This document shows positions 1 through 12,327 of a DNA stretch of 64,000 nucleotides, piece by piece. How positions within the stretch are numbered: position 1 is the first letter of the stretch; the number at the start of each line of letters is the position of its first letter. This DNA is from Bugula neritina (taxonomy: Eukaryota; Bryozoa; Gymnolaemata; Cheilostomatida; Bugulidae). The position numbers and the translations under genes were made by a program. A model generated the notes under the pieces. The model made no database searches. It saw only the letters and a list, made by a program, of their open reading frames with translations, and was not told the DNA's origin. The DNA is taken from contig OZ037765.1 in NCBI GenBank assembly GCA_964035545.1, positions 2,269,001 through 2,333,000 of the forward strand, read 5' to 3'.

Positions 1-1227
1 GACTCTGGTTCTTGTTTTGAACAAAACATTGGAACTCTAACAAAGCTGCTTTAACAAATAAACTAATGCTTGAAGGTCATTAAGTATACAGTAGAGAGCT
101 AGGACCTGTGTTCTCAGAAACTTGAATTACTTGAGTACATACTTGATACAAACAAAATTTTCAATGAAAAGACTATTTTTCATAATAAGAATTTATAAAT
201 AGTAGGTGATGTAAAATTATGAGAAAACTCAGTTAATGTAAACAGAGAAGACCTATTTCTCTTTAGAAGCAACTGTGTAACTTTGTTATAATTTATACAG
301 CTATACATCTTCACCAAATACTTGCATAGAATTGTCTGCGTTTCTGTGCAAAATATAGCCTACATATATGCTATTAAATCAATGCATTCCAATTAGCCAT
401 ATCTTGCATACACGATATGCGAGTACATGTCTATTTCCTATATTAGTATTGCGACAGCTCATTTCCTGTTCTTTGAGTCGCGTAATAATGCAGCCGAGTC
501 ACCGAAGAGATCACTTAAGTCATTTGTAATGCAGGTTTTTGTAATGAAAACTTAGCAACCTTACAAAAGCATTGCACATCAATTAAACTGGTGGAAGATA
601 AAAGCGAATAAAATATAATAGACATATTATTATAGGCTCTATAAACGGTTTTGCATAAATATTTAAATACTTAACAGTAACCTGTGCATCAGTATATTGC
701 ATCAACATAAACTGACCGCTTTACCAAGAATTATTGGAATTAAATTGGACAGGAAATTCAAAGAATAATAACATATGCAACACATCACAGCATGCAGGAA
801 TATTTTTCAAAGCAGTTGGATGAAAAATATTGATTTTTGAACAAAATGTGTTTGATTGTAATCGAATGAGTTTGTAAACTCAAACATATTGAACAGGTAC
901 AACTATTCAGTTTTCACTGCATTGATGGTAACTAAAATTGGACAAGTTTTTATCACAGTCTAAATGTAAATTTGTAAACATGTGCTTTGTGATTGGATAC
1001 CTTTTAATTTCTAGGCTCAGAGTCATGTAGAAGACATTTTAGCTTATATTTCTAATTGCTTTTATAAATCTTAGACGTATTTTGTTTGTGGTAAAATTTT
1101 TTCGAAACTCTGCAGCAAAAAATCAACAAAAGTGTGCTTTTCATCATCGAAATCTACTATTCAAAATGTTGCATAATAAATATATAAACAAAATGGAATA
1201 ACTTGGCATGTTATAATGCATTAATAG
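1..1227. other. AT-rich non-coding stretch, probably intron of the TRAF-like gene
   Basis: No convincing coding exon, RNA gene or repeat seen on either strand. The first recognisable exon begins at 1228 with an acceptor (..ttaatag|CTG). Because that exon starts inside a TRAF-type zinc finger, the upstream sequence is most simply an intron, with the RING and first zinc-finger exons outside the window. Confidence 0.5.
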
Positions 1228-2806
1228 CTGGAAGCTCACATGGAGGGGGCCTGTACCAAGCAGGGCATCCCGTGTCCATTTTCCGAGTGTGGATGTGACC
1301 ACAGATGTGCCAGAAAGGAGATGAACAAACACATCAGAGACGAGCCAGTGAAACATCTGACCCTAGTAGGGCAGACAATTCTTGCACACAAGAAGACTCT
1401 GGAAATGCATTCGGAAATCATGGATTCCCAGGAAGAAAAGCTGGGTAAGACAATTCCCACTACATACAAAAAATATATAATAGTGGTTTTGTAATGGGAT
1501 CTAATCTTAAAATATATTTTAATACTACATTCTATGTTCTTTTCTGTTATACATTCATAATACACGTGAAATAGGTTGCTGTATTTCTTTAAAAAATATG
1601 AAAACTTTGATGCCATTGTTGAAGATGTTTCACTTTGTTGTATTTTAGGAACGTCCCTGACACGCCTCGATGCTTTAGAAAAACTGTATGGTTCTCAGCT
1701 TATCTGGAAGATTGACAACTATACTGAGAAGTTGGAGGAAGCAAAGGCTGGAAAGAAGCCAACAATATTTTCACCTCCATTTTTGACTGGCCGCTGCGGA
1801 TACAAAATGGCCATGTCATGCTGTCTCTATGGTGACGGGAAAGGTAACAAAGCAATACATTAGTTGTCTTCTCCTGACTATCGAGTCGGGGGGGGGTTTC
1901 TAGAATATTGTTTGTGATTTTCATGCCAAGGGAGTCCACTTTTAATATGCAACTTGTTATAGCAATAGGCCCACACAGTAACATAGCTACTGTAATGCAA
2001 ACCATAAATAACATAAGCTGTATATTTTCATTTCTGTCCACGCATCAGAGCAACTGTGAAACTATAGTTTATAAACCAATCCGTGATTGGCTTGAAAACT
2101 GTATAGCTTTGCAGTGACTTTGATGCACACATAGAAGGGTAGTGCATATAAATTAATGTCTATATAATAAATACAGGGCAAACAACTCCCACCTAAATGC
2201 TAATAATTGTCATGCATATAGCATAGTCTTGCTATATTAATATACATTTAAATTGATCATGGTAAAAATTAATGTTGAAGTAAATTTAGCATCATTCAAT
2301 TTCACAATTAGCAGTAAATATCAGCTTCATAGATTTATCAATCTTTACAAACGTCATGATCATTCACTATCTTGCACCTCTGTTATTGTATACATTGAGA
2401 ACATAATTGAAAGTTGTCCTCTCTTTATCTTCTCGTTCTCTAACAAATGTTACTCTAATGCAATATTTATGTTACAGCTCGTGGAAAACACTTCTCCGTG
2501 TTTGTATGCATATGTAAAGGTGAATACGACGCACTCCTGTTGTGGCCATTCTGTCATCGAGTGACCTTCACCTTGATCGACCAATGTCAAGATCCCGAAG
2601 CACGACGCAATGTCACGTACTCCGTGAAGCCCAACACATGTAAAGAAAACAAAGCCTTCCTTGGAAGACCGAGTGGCGAGCGAAATGCTAGTTTTGGAGC
2701 TCAAAAGTTCTGTGATCTGAGCGTGATTGACACATTAGATTATGTTAGGGATGACACGCTCTTCATTAAAGTGAATATCGACATGGAAGATATGCCTGCA
2801 TTGTAA
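1228..2806 (+). CDS. TRAF-like protein, C-terminal part (zinc finger + MATH/TRAF-C domain)
   Basis: Three exons join in frame: 1228-1444, 1649-1843 and 2478-2806, giving 246 residues to a TAA stop. The first exon encodes a TRAF-type zinc finger (LEAHMEGAC..GIPCPF..C..H) and a short helical stretch. The next two encode a MATH/TRAF-C domain, beginning LIWKIDNY and ending in the characteristic RDDTLFIKVNID strand. TRAF adaptors bind receptor tails through the MATH domain and act in the cytosol in TNF/IL-1/Toll-type signalling, usually as E3 ligases with an N-terminal RING. The RING is not visible, so the gene is 5'-truncated by the window edge. The exon opens at codon phase 0 after TAG, so the ATG at 1240 is internal. 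TRAF4/TRAF6-type is likely, but the exact class is not resolved. Confidence 0.9.
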
Positions 2807-4208
2807 TTGTTATATGATATATGTTTGGTGTTCATTAATGAGCTTACTTGAAGGTTTTATTGGAAAATTTTCTGCTATATTCTAAATTTAAAATATTTAA
2901 TGAATAATTATCGTGATTCCCTTAAAAACTTTGTGTCTGAGCTATTAAAATGATATTTTATCTAAATCAGAAGAGTTCTATCAATAATTAGGTTTACATT
3001 ATTATTTTATTACATCTTGTACTTATAATTGACTTTTCCTTCATAAATAGAACAAATATTACAATTTTGTAGTAAAATTGATCTAAAACTACTGTTGTTA
3101 TGAAATGCTTTCTCTTTATTAAACTGATTGACTTCAAATTTTAATAAAACTTTTGTAAAATTATTTATACTACAAAATAAATATATTTTTCTATTAACAT
3201 CACTTGGAGTAGTCTTCTCACATTGGCGTTGTTATCAATAACACAGTGCAATTTAGAATAAGGACAAGATATATTTAGTTGTGAATATTTATTAACAATG
3301 AGTTTCAGTACAGTATTTCTAGAAATATAATTATGCAAGTGCAGACATATTGGTGTACATCTAGTTACCACAAAATATTATTCTATCTAAAAATATTTTC
3401 ACAAAAGTGATGCATTGAAAGTGCATTATAACTTCCACAGAAAGATACTACATAAAGGTGCGAGAGAATAATTCTCAATAATCAGACGGTCAGACAAAAG
3501 AGAACACAACTCTGAGATGTATATAATAATTAGTGGCAATTAGGACAAAACTTGGGATTTGCTGTTATAAGCTGGCAAACACACAATGAGAACTAAATAT
3601 GTAAAACATAGAATTTTTACATTTGTCAGAGTTTTTGGCTGAAAGAAATTATCCGCAAGTTATACAATCCGTCTAAGTGCCTGTGATTAAGATACAGTAA
3701 TTACGGTGGACAAAAAACGTATTAATAACATTTACCACTACAAAAATATATCGAGTATTTATATATTACATGAAACCCATTATGCGTAATTGCCTGTCCA
3801 TAAGTAGCACTTCGTGGAAATAGTAAACTCTGCCAAGCTTTCTTGGATAGGAGCCAAATTTTATTAGTGTAACAAGTTGGCACAATGCCAACATTTAGCA
3901 CAATACTGGCAGTTGAAACAAAGTTAAATAAATTAAGAAGCAGAATGCACCATCATATTAAATCAGCAATTGGTACTGGAAGAGGCGGCATAATTGTATA
4001 AACTTATTTTTAGTAAACTCGAGAGTCAATAGTTTGCAATTTTTTCTTTCTCAACATTTTTACTTGATTTGAAGTTGTCTCCCCTTAAAACATTCGTGTC
4101 TATTCCTGTAAACTTTTTCGCAAAGACAGAGCAATAAATACGAACTCTAATACAAAAATAAATACATTAACTTACTGCACAAAGTAAACCTAAATTGGGA
4201 TGAGATTT
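2807..4208. other. Intergenic, tail-to-tail between TRAF-like and TMEM86 genes
   Basis: AT-rich sequence between convergent genes. Short open stretches (for example 3165-3371 minus) lack family similarity and splice support. No repeat or RNA gene was recognised. The 3' ends of both flanking transcripts should lie here. Confidence 0.6.
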
Positions 4209-6344
4209 TTAATAACTTTCTTCAGATGTTGTGGCAAATTCGGATAATCGGAGTGATTGCTCCACGACGCCATCAACTTGGCTGTCAACAACCGACAGCG
4301 CTATGAGCATCTGGGCAGCGTAGTAGGTAGACATGATGATAGTGTGACTGTAGGGCACAGGGTGGGTGAACTTGTTGACAGCAATAGTGAAGTCACTGAT
4401 GCAGAAGAGAAGGGCACCTGCGCAGCTGCTCTGCTTTGTCCATCTAGACAACTTGCCCACTCGGGCACCTGCTCTCCATGCCATCAGGAATATGAGGGAG
4501 ATGTAGAGTGGCACAAGCACATGCAGGATGCCTGCAAATGTCAATCATGCTCAGTTGACACATAGGAAAGGAAAACTGCATGGGTGTGTCGAAATTCAGA
4601 GCAAAGTGAATTTATATTCTCTCTCATAGCTGAAAGGGTTAACTAATTCCATTACTAATTAATAAGGTTTAGTAGTGTTGGCCCTTTGGGCTTAGGATAC
4701 ACAATGTATGTAACGCATATAATCATTGAGATCTCATGGCCAATAAACCTGAGACCCTAGTGTTAGGGTTCATCGAAACAGAGAAAATGTCTCACCTTGT
4801 AGCCCGGGTGCAATGTAGGCGTAGGCGAGACATCCAGCTACCAGCCCTATCAACAGTTTAGTGTAGTCTCTTGGAGTGAAACCAAAAGCCATTGTGTAGC
4901 AGATGTGACCAATAGCAAAAGAGAGGAGACCAATCTCAAAGTGTCCAAATACTGCAAATATATTACATAGGTATCAGTAGGATACCCCTTTTAGTATGGA
5001 TTGGGAAGAATACCTTGTTTACATGCTAAAGGGTATAAATAAAATAGCATAGTAATTTATCATGCAGGCATTTGAGTGGTATAATAGCATACACACACTG
5101 GTACACAATGACATAATAATTACACACACAAGGACATAGTAGTATTGTCTTTTATATTATTAGAGGATATTGCGTAAAGTTGAAACATTAAAAACAGTAG
5201 AACACTTGACACAGAGGTGCAGGTACCCCTAGTGACAAGTGCCCCAGTGACAGGTGCCCCTAGTGATAGGCACCCAATGGCAGGTACCCCAGTGACAGGT
5301 GCCCCTATTGGCAGGTACATCATTGGCAGGTATACCAGGAGCAAGTACACAGTGTGAGGCAACTGATAATGACTCATCACAAGCGCTGCTAAAATGTATT
5401 GCTATATCAACAGGAAACAAAGAAATCACTGAACTTTGACCAGTGAGCTTAATGTAAACAGCTGTTCTATTGTACTATTTAACTAGTACATGCTTGTGGT
5501 GAACTCATCCTATCAGTTGAAGAATGTCATTATCATCAAGTGTGTTGAACTTAGAACTGTAGAAGTGGGCTTGTTACAATGTCACATGTCATGAGAGAAA
5601 AACCCCAGGCGGCCTAAGTTCCAACTCCGACGTGTAAGCCAATTATTTTATGTTAGTCTTAAACAGGATTCTAACATTATATGCTTCTCAAGGGAAAACC
5701 TGGCAATTAACTTTGCCAAATTTCATTGCAAATACAAGATTTCCAAGGAGCCTTAAACAAGAGCTAATAAGATTATGATTCTTATAGTAGTAGAGTAACA
5801 ACTGTAGGGTAATTAATATGATTACAACTAACCTAGCAATGCATCGCCAATAACTGAGAATATTAGGCCGGCAAATATTTTGCGTGTGTAGGCGTACGCC
5901 TCCGTCATGTTCACCCCGTCGAGCAATACGAAATAAATAAGCATCAAAATAGGCAGACATTTCATCATGCAGCAGAAGAAGGTGTTTGAACTCGTCTCTC
6001 CAAACAACACAAAGAAAACAGCCACTGTCTTGAAGAATGGAACCAGTTTCGGGCCCACACTTTTCAGCTAATAGAAAATAAAACAGATGATAATTAAAAG
6101 ACAATTTGATTAAACATATTCAAACAAATATAAAGCACTAAAACTATATGAAACCATGAACAGACATTTGAAAACATAAAATATATTTCTTGAAATTATA
6201 ACTTTCCTGAACTATCAGTGCTGTGTAATAACACCAATACACAGGTCTAATACAGACATATAGTTAGATATGATTTGTACTTACAACTCTTTTCTGCTCC
6301 TCAAACAACTCAGATTTCATGTAGGCAGCAAGCATTTTCGACAT
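4209..6344 (-). CDS. TMEM86: TMEM86-type lysoplasmalogenase (YhhN family)
   Basis: Coding exons (minus) are 6344-6285, 6067-5833, 4951-4796 and 4531-4209; phases agree and give 257 residues. Family hallmarks are GPKLVPFFK near the N-terminus, then LIFSVIGDALL, FEIGLLSFAIGH and a final exon with SDFTIAVNKF and YYAAQMLIAL. Several hydrophobic helices suit the eight-helix membrane fold. TMEM86 enzymes hydrolyse the vinyl-ether bond of lysoplasmalogens in ER-type membranes. A further in-frame ATG at 6386 would add 14 residues. However, an acceptor (ctttag) at 6373-6374 and a good donor at 8540-8544 suggest a 5'UTR intron that would remove it, with a non-coding first exon at about 8545-8640. I therefore prefer the start at 6344. 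Intron 2 carries a short minisatellite. Confidence 0.9.
5216..5336. repeat. Minisatellite of about 15-16 bp units in TMEM86 intron 2
   Basis: Imperfect tandem units of the form caggtgcccctagtga are repeated about eight times. The array is mid-intron, not next to a splice site. ORFs across it on the minus strand are repeat translations. Confidence 0.85.
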
Positions 6345-6747
6345 CTTGGCAGCAGTCTTTAAAATTCTCTTCCTAAAGTTCAACATAGACCTATCAGTAA
6401 CTGTGCCTGTTTGTATAGTTGGTAGTAGTATATAAGGCTATCACTGTGACTATTATTGATGCTGTAGTAAAAGTACTTCAAATTCAAAATGTTCAACTAT
6501 TATTCAATATCAACGAAAGACAATTAATGTTATCATTCCTTTTTTTCTAAACATTAAACTTAATGTTATAACTATGAGCACTACATAAGCCTACCTTAAG
6601 TAAAGTCAGCTTCAAAACAGCAGAATGAAAGTTCTATTATTGCAAATATTTATTCATATTGGCCTTATCATAACTAAAAAATAGTATTATATATTAATAT
6701 ATGTAGTTTAACGAATTTGATAATATCGTTAATATACTATTGCTAAT

Positions 6748-7879
6748 CAGGGTTGGGGTCAATTACATGTAAATGTAATTAATTACAATTACAATTACAT
6801 GAAGATTTGTCAATTACAATTATAATTACAGTTAAAAGGTAATGTAATTAATTACAATTACAATTACATGGTAATGTAATTAATTACAATTACAATTACT
6901 TTTGTTTTCACAAGGGATAACTAGAAGTTATACAATGTCATTTCTAGGGTCCAACTACCAGGGGCAATGTTGACAGTGGTGAACCTCCTTTGCTCCCAAT
7001 AGTGACACTATAGGGTCAATCCATGCCAAATCAACCAAATTTTAAGGGGTCCCACGCCTTTGCTTCTCAGATTTTGCTTATATTTAAACTTGTCCGGTGT
7101 ACTATTCGTGAATATTTCTGACATGACACAAAAACTTTTTGAGAAATGACTACATTTGTGAACAAAGGTTGGGAAAACTTTTGAGGAAAATTTGTGATTT
7201 CTACTCTTAAAAATTGATGTGGGGGATATTTAAAAAATTTTCAAAATTCACAAAAATCTGCCCATATTCGATGGTTTAGCATATATGCACACAAATTGTT
7301 CTGTAGTATGTGTTGCTACTAGTGCAAGTTGATAGGTATTATCAAATTGCACAACAAATTCTAAGACTTAGTCTAGAAAAATGGTTGAGATATAGACATT
7401 TATAAATTGCTCTAAAAGTAGAAATCACCAATTTTCCTTAAAGCTTTTCCCAACCTTTGTTCACAAACGTAGTCATTTCTCAAAAAGTTTTCTGTCAGGC
7501 CAAAAATATTTAAGAAGAGTACTCAGGACATATGTAGGTCTATTTGGTGTAAATATGAACAAACTCTGAGACACAAAAGCACCGGCCATGTGGTGAGTTA
7601 GCATGGAATGACCTTATACTATATTGACTTAATCTGAACTTGTTATTTAACAGTAGATATGGTAGGAAAAGAATGATTTTTCAAGATTTAAAAGTTTGAA
7701 GTAATTGACATGTAATTATAAAGTAATTGTAAAATTCAATTACATTAGCAATGTAATTAATTACAATTACAATTACAATTACATTTTTATACATCAATTA
7801 CAAATTACATTCAATTACTTGAAAAAATGTAATTAATTACAACCAATTACAATTACAAATTACAATTACCCCAACCCTG
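6748..7879. mobile_element. Non-autonomous hAT-like DNA element with 8-bp target duplication
   Basis: The ends are inverted (cagggttggggt at 6748, accccaaccctg ending 7879) and are flanked by the perfect 8-bp direct repeat ttgctaat (6740-6747 and 7880-7887), the target-site size of hAT elements. Subterminal regions on both sides are packed with taattacaattac-type motifs. No transposase reading frame is present. The middle is a separate long inverted repeat, so this is a composite or nested element. It sits in the probable 5'UTR intron of TMEM86. Confidence 0.85.
7012..7616. repeat. Fold-back (long inverted repeat) nested in the hAT-like element
   Basis: The arms at about 7012-7225 and 7398-7616 are imperfect reverse complements. 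The outer ends read agggtcaatccatgc and gcatggaatgacctta. Inner blocks such as gagaaatgactacatttgtg and its complement match closely, with about 170 bp between the arms. It could be a nested element or the element's own core. Confidence 0.75.
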
Positions 7880-8039
7880 TTGCTAATATTAGTTGAATCA
7901 AAGCAAATATTTATATCAACCCATTTAATTAAAAAAGGAAACTATATCATCTATGATCCATCAGTATCTTATCTATAGAAAGTATTTATGTTATTGGCTT
8001 TAGCCTTTAACTTTAAGTCTAAGTAGAAGCCTAACAAAA

Positions 8040-8640
8040 GAAAAAAAGGTCAAAAAGATAAAATTTAAAGATCAACGCAAATGGTTGATCAACTGAAAAT
8101 AATCAAACTGAAAGTATGAGAACTTTAAACAAACAAAGTCAAAATTGAAAGTGAATGTGATGATCATGACCATCATGATCATGATGATATTGATGGAATT
8201 TGATAAGCCACGAGGCACCATGACCATGAATTTCTTGTTACTTTCACTTTGACTTTGCCTGAACTTAGTGTTTATTCTTAATCTTTTTCATATCAAATTT
8301 AAAATTAAAATTCAAAAACCAACAATTTTATTGAAAAAATAAAAAAAATTAAAATCGACAGATCTAGATTGAGTTTCAATTTGGCCCATGACTGAGATTC
8401 AAAGTCAAAGTGAAAGTAATTTAGTAATTGTATAACACCAAATTAAATAAAAGTCAAAAGGAGTTAAAAAATAGTCAAGGTTTAATTTATCTTGTGATTG
8501 AGTAAAGCTACAATTTCCATCATCATATTGAAATGTTTACTTACCTTAATTATAAAGCTATATTCAGCTTCTGAGATTCAAAACTAAAAGCTGTTGATTC
8601 GAAACGCCACGCTCACAAAATTACAACACGAAATGAGCGT
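8040..8640. other. Quasi-palindromic AT-rich segment and probable first exon/promoter of TMEM86
   Basis: 8040-8540 is rich in loosely self-complementary short words (atgatcatgaccatcatgatcatgat; aagtcaaagtgaaagt and their complements). 8545 to about 8640 would be the non-coding first exon of TMEM86 on the minus strand, given the donor at 8540-8544 (cttac on plus). No TATA box was recognised. Confidence 0.35.
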
Positions 8641-8659
8641 TTTGATTGTTTACATTTTG

Positions 8660-9416
8660 GTAATCACGTGCTAAGGCATGTGATTAGACTAACGTTACTC
8701 CCTCAACCAATATAATATTTCAATATGATCAACTTTTCTGGCTACACGATTTCTGCTTGAACTCATAATCAGCCAATGCAATAAAAGATAAAAAGAGAAG
8801 ACAACTCTAAATACAAGTTTTCAGTTTCTTCATTACTACTTTTATAAATATTGAACTTCAACAGCTAAAGTATCATTATTTCATTTTATACAATTTCATT
8901 TAGCAGCGGTTGTGATTTGTTTATAATATATGCATTCATAAATTTCACTTTGCAATTTAGCTAAAATAATATTTTCTCTAAAATTGCTTGTAATGGTTTT
9001 TCAGTGAAAATAACGTCAATAAAATATTATTAGGAATTTTTTAGCAAGTTGTTCATTACATGTATCACAACCAAGCAGTTCTTTAGGACAATAGGTTGAA
9101 ATGAGTATATAAAGCTTGTTTTTTTCAACAAATTTTATTTTCGCTTTTATTGACTTTGACCAATTGCAATGACCAGAACCAAATACAGTGTACATGTTTT
9201 GTTGTATTTCACTAGATATAGTACAAATCTCACATATATAGTGCCATATATATGATACATATATTATAATTATTCAAATAAATTGGCACAGCTAAATAGA
9301 CCAAACAAAAAAGCAATGCAGCACTAGACAGTTTGTAACCACCATTTCTACTAAAACCTGTTTCTACCCTCCAACTAGCTTACAAGCAGATATTAAAAGC
9401 TAAGCTGTGCTATTTG
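8660..9416. other. Intergenic between TMEM86 promoter and small membrane-protein gene
   Basis: AT-rich. Minus-strand AATAAA signals at about 9133-9151 could end the small-protein transcript. Nothing else recognised. Confidence 0.4.
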
Positions 9417-9671
9417 CTACAAGTCAGCCATCCCGTGCATTCTGTCAAAAGAGTGTTCAGGTTTGAAGGGACCCTCCATGAGACCGGACCAGGACACGAT
9501 GGGAGCCAGGATGCCCCAGAGCCGCCGCAGAAGATCTCCGTGGACCAGAACAGACCAGATGAATAAAATCCAGAGAAGTGCCTTGACATTGCTGGGTACC
9601 TTCTTGTGGACAATGTTCCAGTAGGTTCTACGGTACTCCTTGTCGTCTTTCTTGTTTTGAAATATAGCCAT
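9417..9671 (-). CDS. Small single-pass membrane protein, 84 aa, unrecognised
   Basis: One coding exon opens with a very good start context (ttcaccATGG) at 9671 and runs to TAG at 9417. The protein begins with a charged segment (MAIFQNKKDDKEYRR), has one hydrophobic helix of about 20 residues (ALLWILFIWSVLV) and ends with a polar tail. I do not recognise the family. An acceptor (cttctag, exon from 9702) just upstream and a consensus donor at 10147-10151 (cttac on plus) support a non-coding first exon at about 10152-10200. The coding part is more GC-rich than its surroundings, as expected of a real exon. A tail-anchored or organelle-membrane small subunit is possible, but nothing in the sequence decides this. 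Confidence 0.6.
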   Translation of the reverse strand: MAIFQNKKDDKEYRRTYWNIVHKKVPSNVKALLWILFIWSVLVHGDLLRRLWGILAPIVSWSGLMEGPFKPEHSFDRMHGMADL

Positions 9672-10514
9672 GGTGAACAGAACTTGGCTTGTATTATGTA
9701 TGCTAGAAGAAAATTTGCATGCATATAATGACGTACTTGTATTGTTTTATTTATTATTTAAAAAGTGACAATAAAGCAAAACATTTTAGCAATTATTTGT
9801 TAGAATCAATAGTTGTTTTAACAAAAATAAAAAAATCATTTTGTATGAATAAGAGCATCATTATACATGCTAAAATAATTTAAAATTTATTTAGCTCGAT
9901 AATAGAAATTATGATCATAAATATTGATTATAATACATTTATTTTCACATGTATGCAGTTTATAATATAATATAATGGAAATATTATAATCACATTACCA
10001 CAATGCATAATATTTATTAATTATAACAACTTAGTAATTTTATTGGCCCAGCCATAGCTGATATAAACAAACACAAAACATTTTAAACATATATATAGTA
10101 AATTTATGAGATGAAATGTTTTTAAAAGTTTTGAAACCAATTTTTACTTACCGAGTCTTGGGCCAGCCCAACTTTATACAGCTAGCTTAGCTCTTGCATA
10201 GAAATATGCTAAGAATTAATAATTCAAATACATATCATTGCTGAAGAACTTATAATGTTATTATGTTGTAAAATAGTAGTTGGCTATTAAATTGTATTAG
10301 ATTTTCATTAGAATTGTTACATGAGGCTTATTTTAAATTTAATAGAAATGTATACATAAAGCTGTTTGTCAACTTTTACCTTTTTCCGCTATATCCTGAT
10401 CGGCTGGCTGTATTATGATAAAATTATATATTTCTGAATATTCTGCTGTATAAATTACATAAAGTTGCTACAATTTGAGAATAAAATAATAACATCGTAC
10501 ACAATTCACATTTG

Positions 10515-10721
10515 CTTAAGTCACAATACCTGTGAAAACCCCTAAAAGGAAAAGGTGTTTTTTAAATTGAGCTAAACTTTGCTTGCTATTGTGGCACAGG
10601 AGCAATTATGACTGAATGCCCTTCCTAACATCACCAATGACCTTTGCTTGGTTTTGAACTCATGACCTTGTGCTTACTAAGCCAGTGCTCTAACCCCTAG
10701 CTAGACCATGCACTGCTGCTC
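10515..10721 (-). mobile_element. tRNA-derived SINE, minus orientation
   Basis: On the minus strand it starts with a tRNA-like head: a box A-like tggtctagctaggggttaga and a box B-like ggtcatgagttcaaaac. A shared body ggtgatgttaggaagggcat and a tail ttttcacaggtattgtgact follow. The same family recurs at 19971, 20162 and (body only) 14468. Confidence 0.85.
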
Positions 10722-11586
10722 TTTACACTACTAACAATGCATATTATAATACAGATATTGTGATATATTATGATATTATTTTATAATAGGATATTATGAT
10801 CATAAAAATAAGAACTAAAGCTGAAAGGAATAACTGCACATTCGTGTATTTTGGCTCAAGCATTTCGAATTATACCACTAATAAATAATCTATACAAATT
10901 AAGTTACCTATAGTGTGTATTATATTATATGTAAACAATGTTTACTCTTCAGTCTATGCATGAGGGATTTTAGCATGCCTAATGTAATAAAATAATGTAC
11001 AATCCCACTTGTGATAAATATATCACATGTATCTATAATAACACAGATTTGAGACATACAGGGTGCATGTGCTCCATTGTAACTGAGTGTAATATTACCA
11101 ACTCTAGTAATTTCCTTAGCTATGGATAGCTCACTAGTAATATTGTCAGGTATATATGAGTTGTATATAACAATTATTATATATATACTTGTAGGTTACT
11201 ACTTTTTCATAAATTATTCAGCAATACATATAATTATTGGATAATGATGTTATATATATATTATTGGATACTTTAATTACATGTATAGTGTCAAGTTGCA
11301 TATTATTATATGTCTGAATAAAACTGCATATTGACATGTTTTAAATTGCTCAAAGTATTGTAGACAGACTTTTATAACTGATACTTCATAAACTTTTTTT
11401 TTGCATATCTAATTTTGCACTTACATAATAATTATGCATTAAAAGTAAATCATTTAGATATTGTATTCAAGGGGGTGTACATTAGCATAACACTATAATT
11501 ACCCAACATAATGTAAAAGTTTAATAAAACTATCCAAGTTTTGAAAATGAACATTCTACTCCAAAGCTTAGTTACAAAAAAATTAG
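10722..11586. other. Intergenic / unresolved 5' part of the following gene
   Basis: AT-rich, with no exon I can support. Earlier exons, including the true start of the 11.6-16.6 kb gene, may be hidden here. Confidence 0.4.
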
Positions 11587-12235
11587 ACGAGCGAAAAATC
11601 TTTCATTTCCACTTGCTTTGTGACTTCCACACCTACTACATTTGTTTGTGTAGCTGTGATACTTCTCCAAATCCCAGCCTCAGCACCATCTACACTACCC
11701 ACTGATACTCTAGTCTGTGCCCACAATCTACAAAAGCAAACTCCTTTAGAGGTGCTTCAGGTGACAGCCCAACTTGCGAACGGAACGTCTGTAGAATCTC
11801 AGTTTATGTTGCAGGTAAACATGACATTGTGCTTTAATTAGCCCTACTTCCTGTGACTACTGAGACTACAATGCAACTGTCTATTGCCACTATCATATAC
11901 ATAAGCTTTGTATTACGATGGAAATATATTTTATTATTAAATTCTATTTTTAGTATCTGTTGCTGTTGGAGCCATATACAGCCTACCTCATGATACTCCA
12001 CTACTCACAGCAAAATACTACACAAACATATCTCAAAGTTTTCAACAACTATTGTCATCAAAGGTGAGAATGTGAAGGGTTTTAAAGTGTTTTACTACTA
12101 ACAATGACTCCACAGATTAGTGATTCAGTCTTATTAGCTATGAGCAATATGTAATCTTGACAGATTAGAAAATGCTTCTAACACACGCACAAGCACACAC
12201 GCACTTACACACACACTCACACACACACTCACACA

Positions 12236-12327
<92 letters not shown>

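Noticed and set aside
6342-6386. ATG at 6386 as the TMEM86 start
   Set aside because: Not excluded, but an acceptor at 6373-6374 and an upstream donor at 8540-8544 favour a spliced 5'UTR and the start at 6344.
11713-12063. Alternative reading frame for exons 1-2 of the surface-protein gene (..VSVAVGAIYSL..)
   Set aside because: It has an upstream stop and would not fit the phase of the next acceptor. The chosen frame fits all later junctions.
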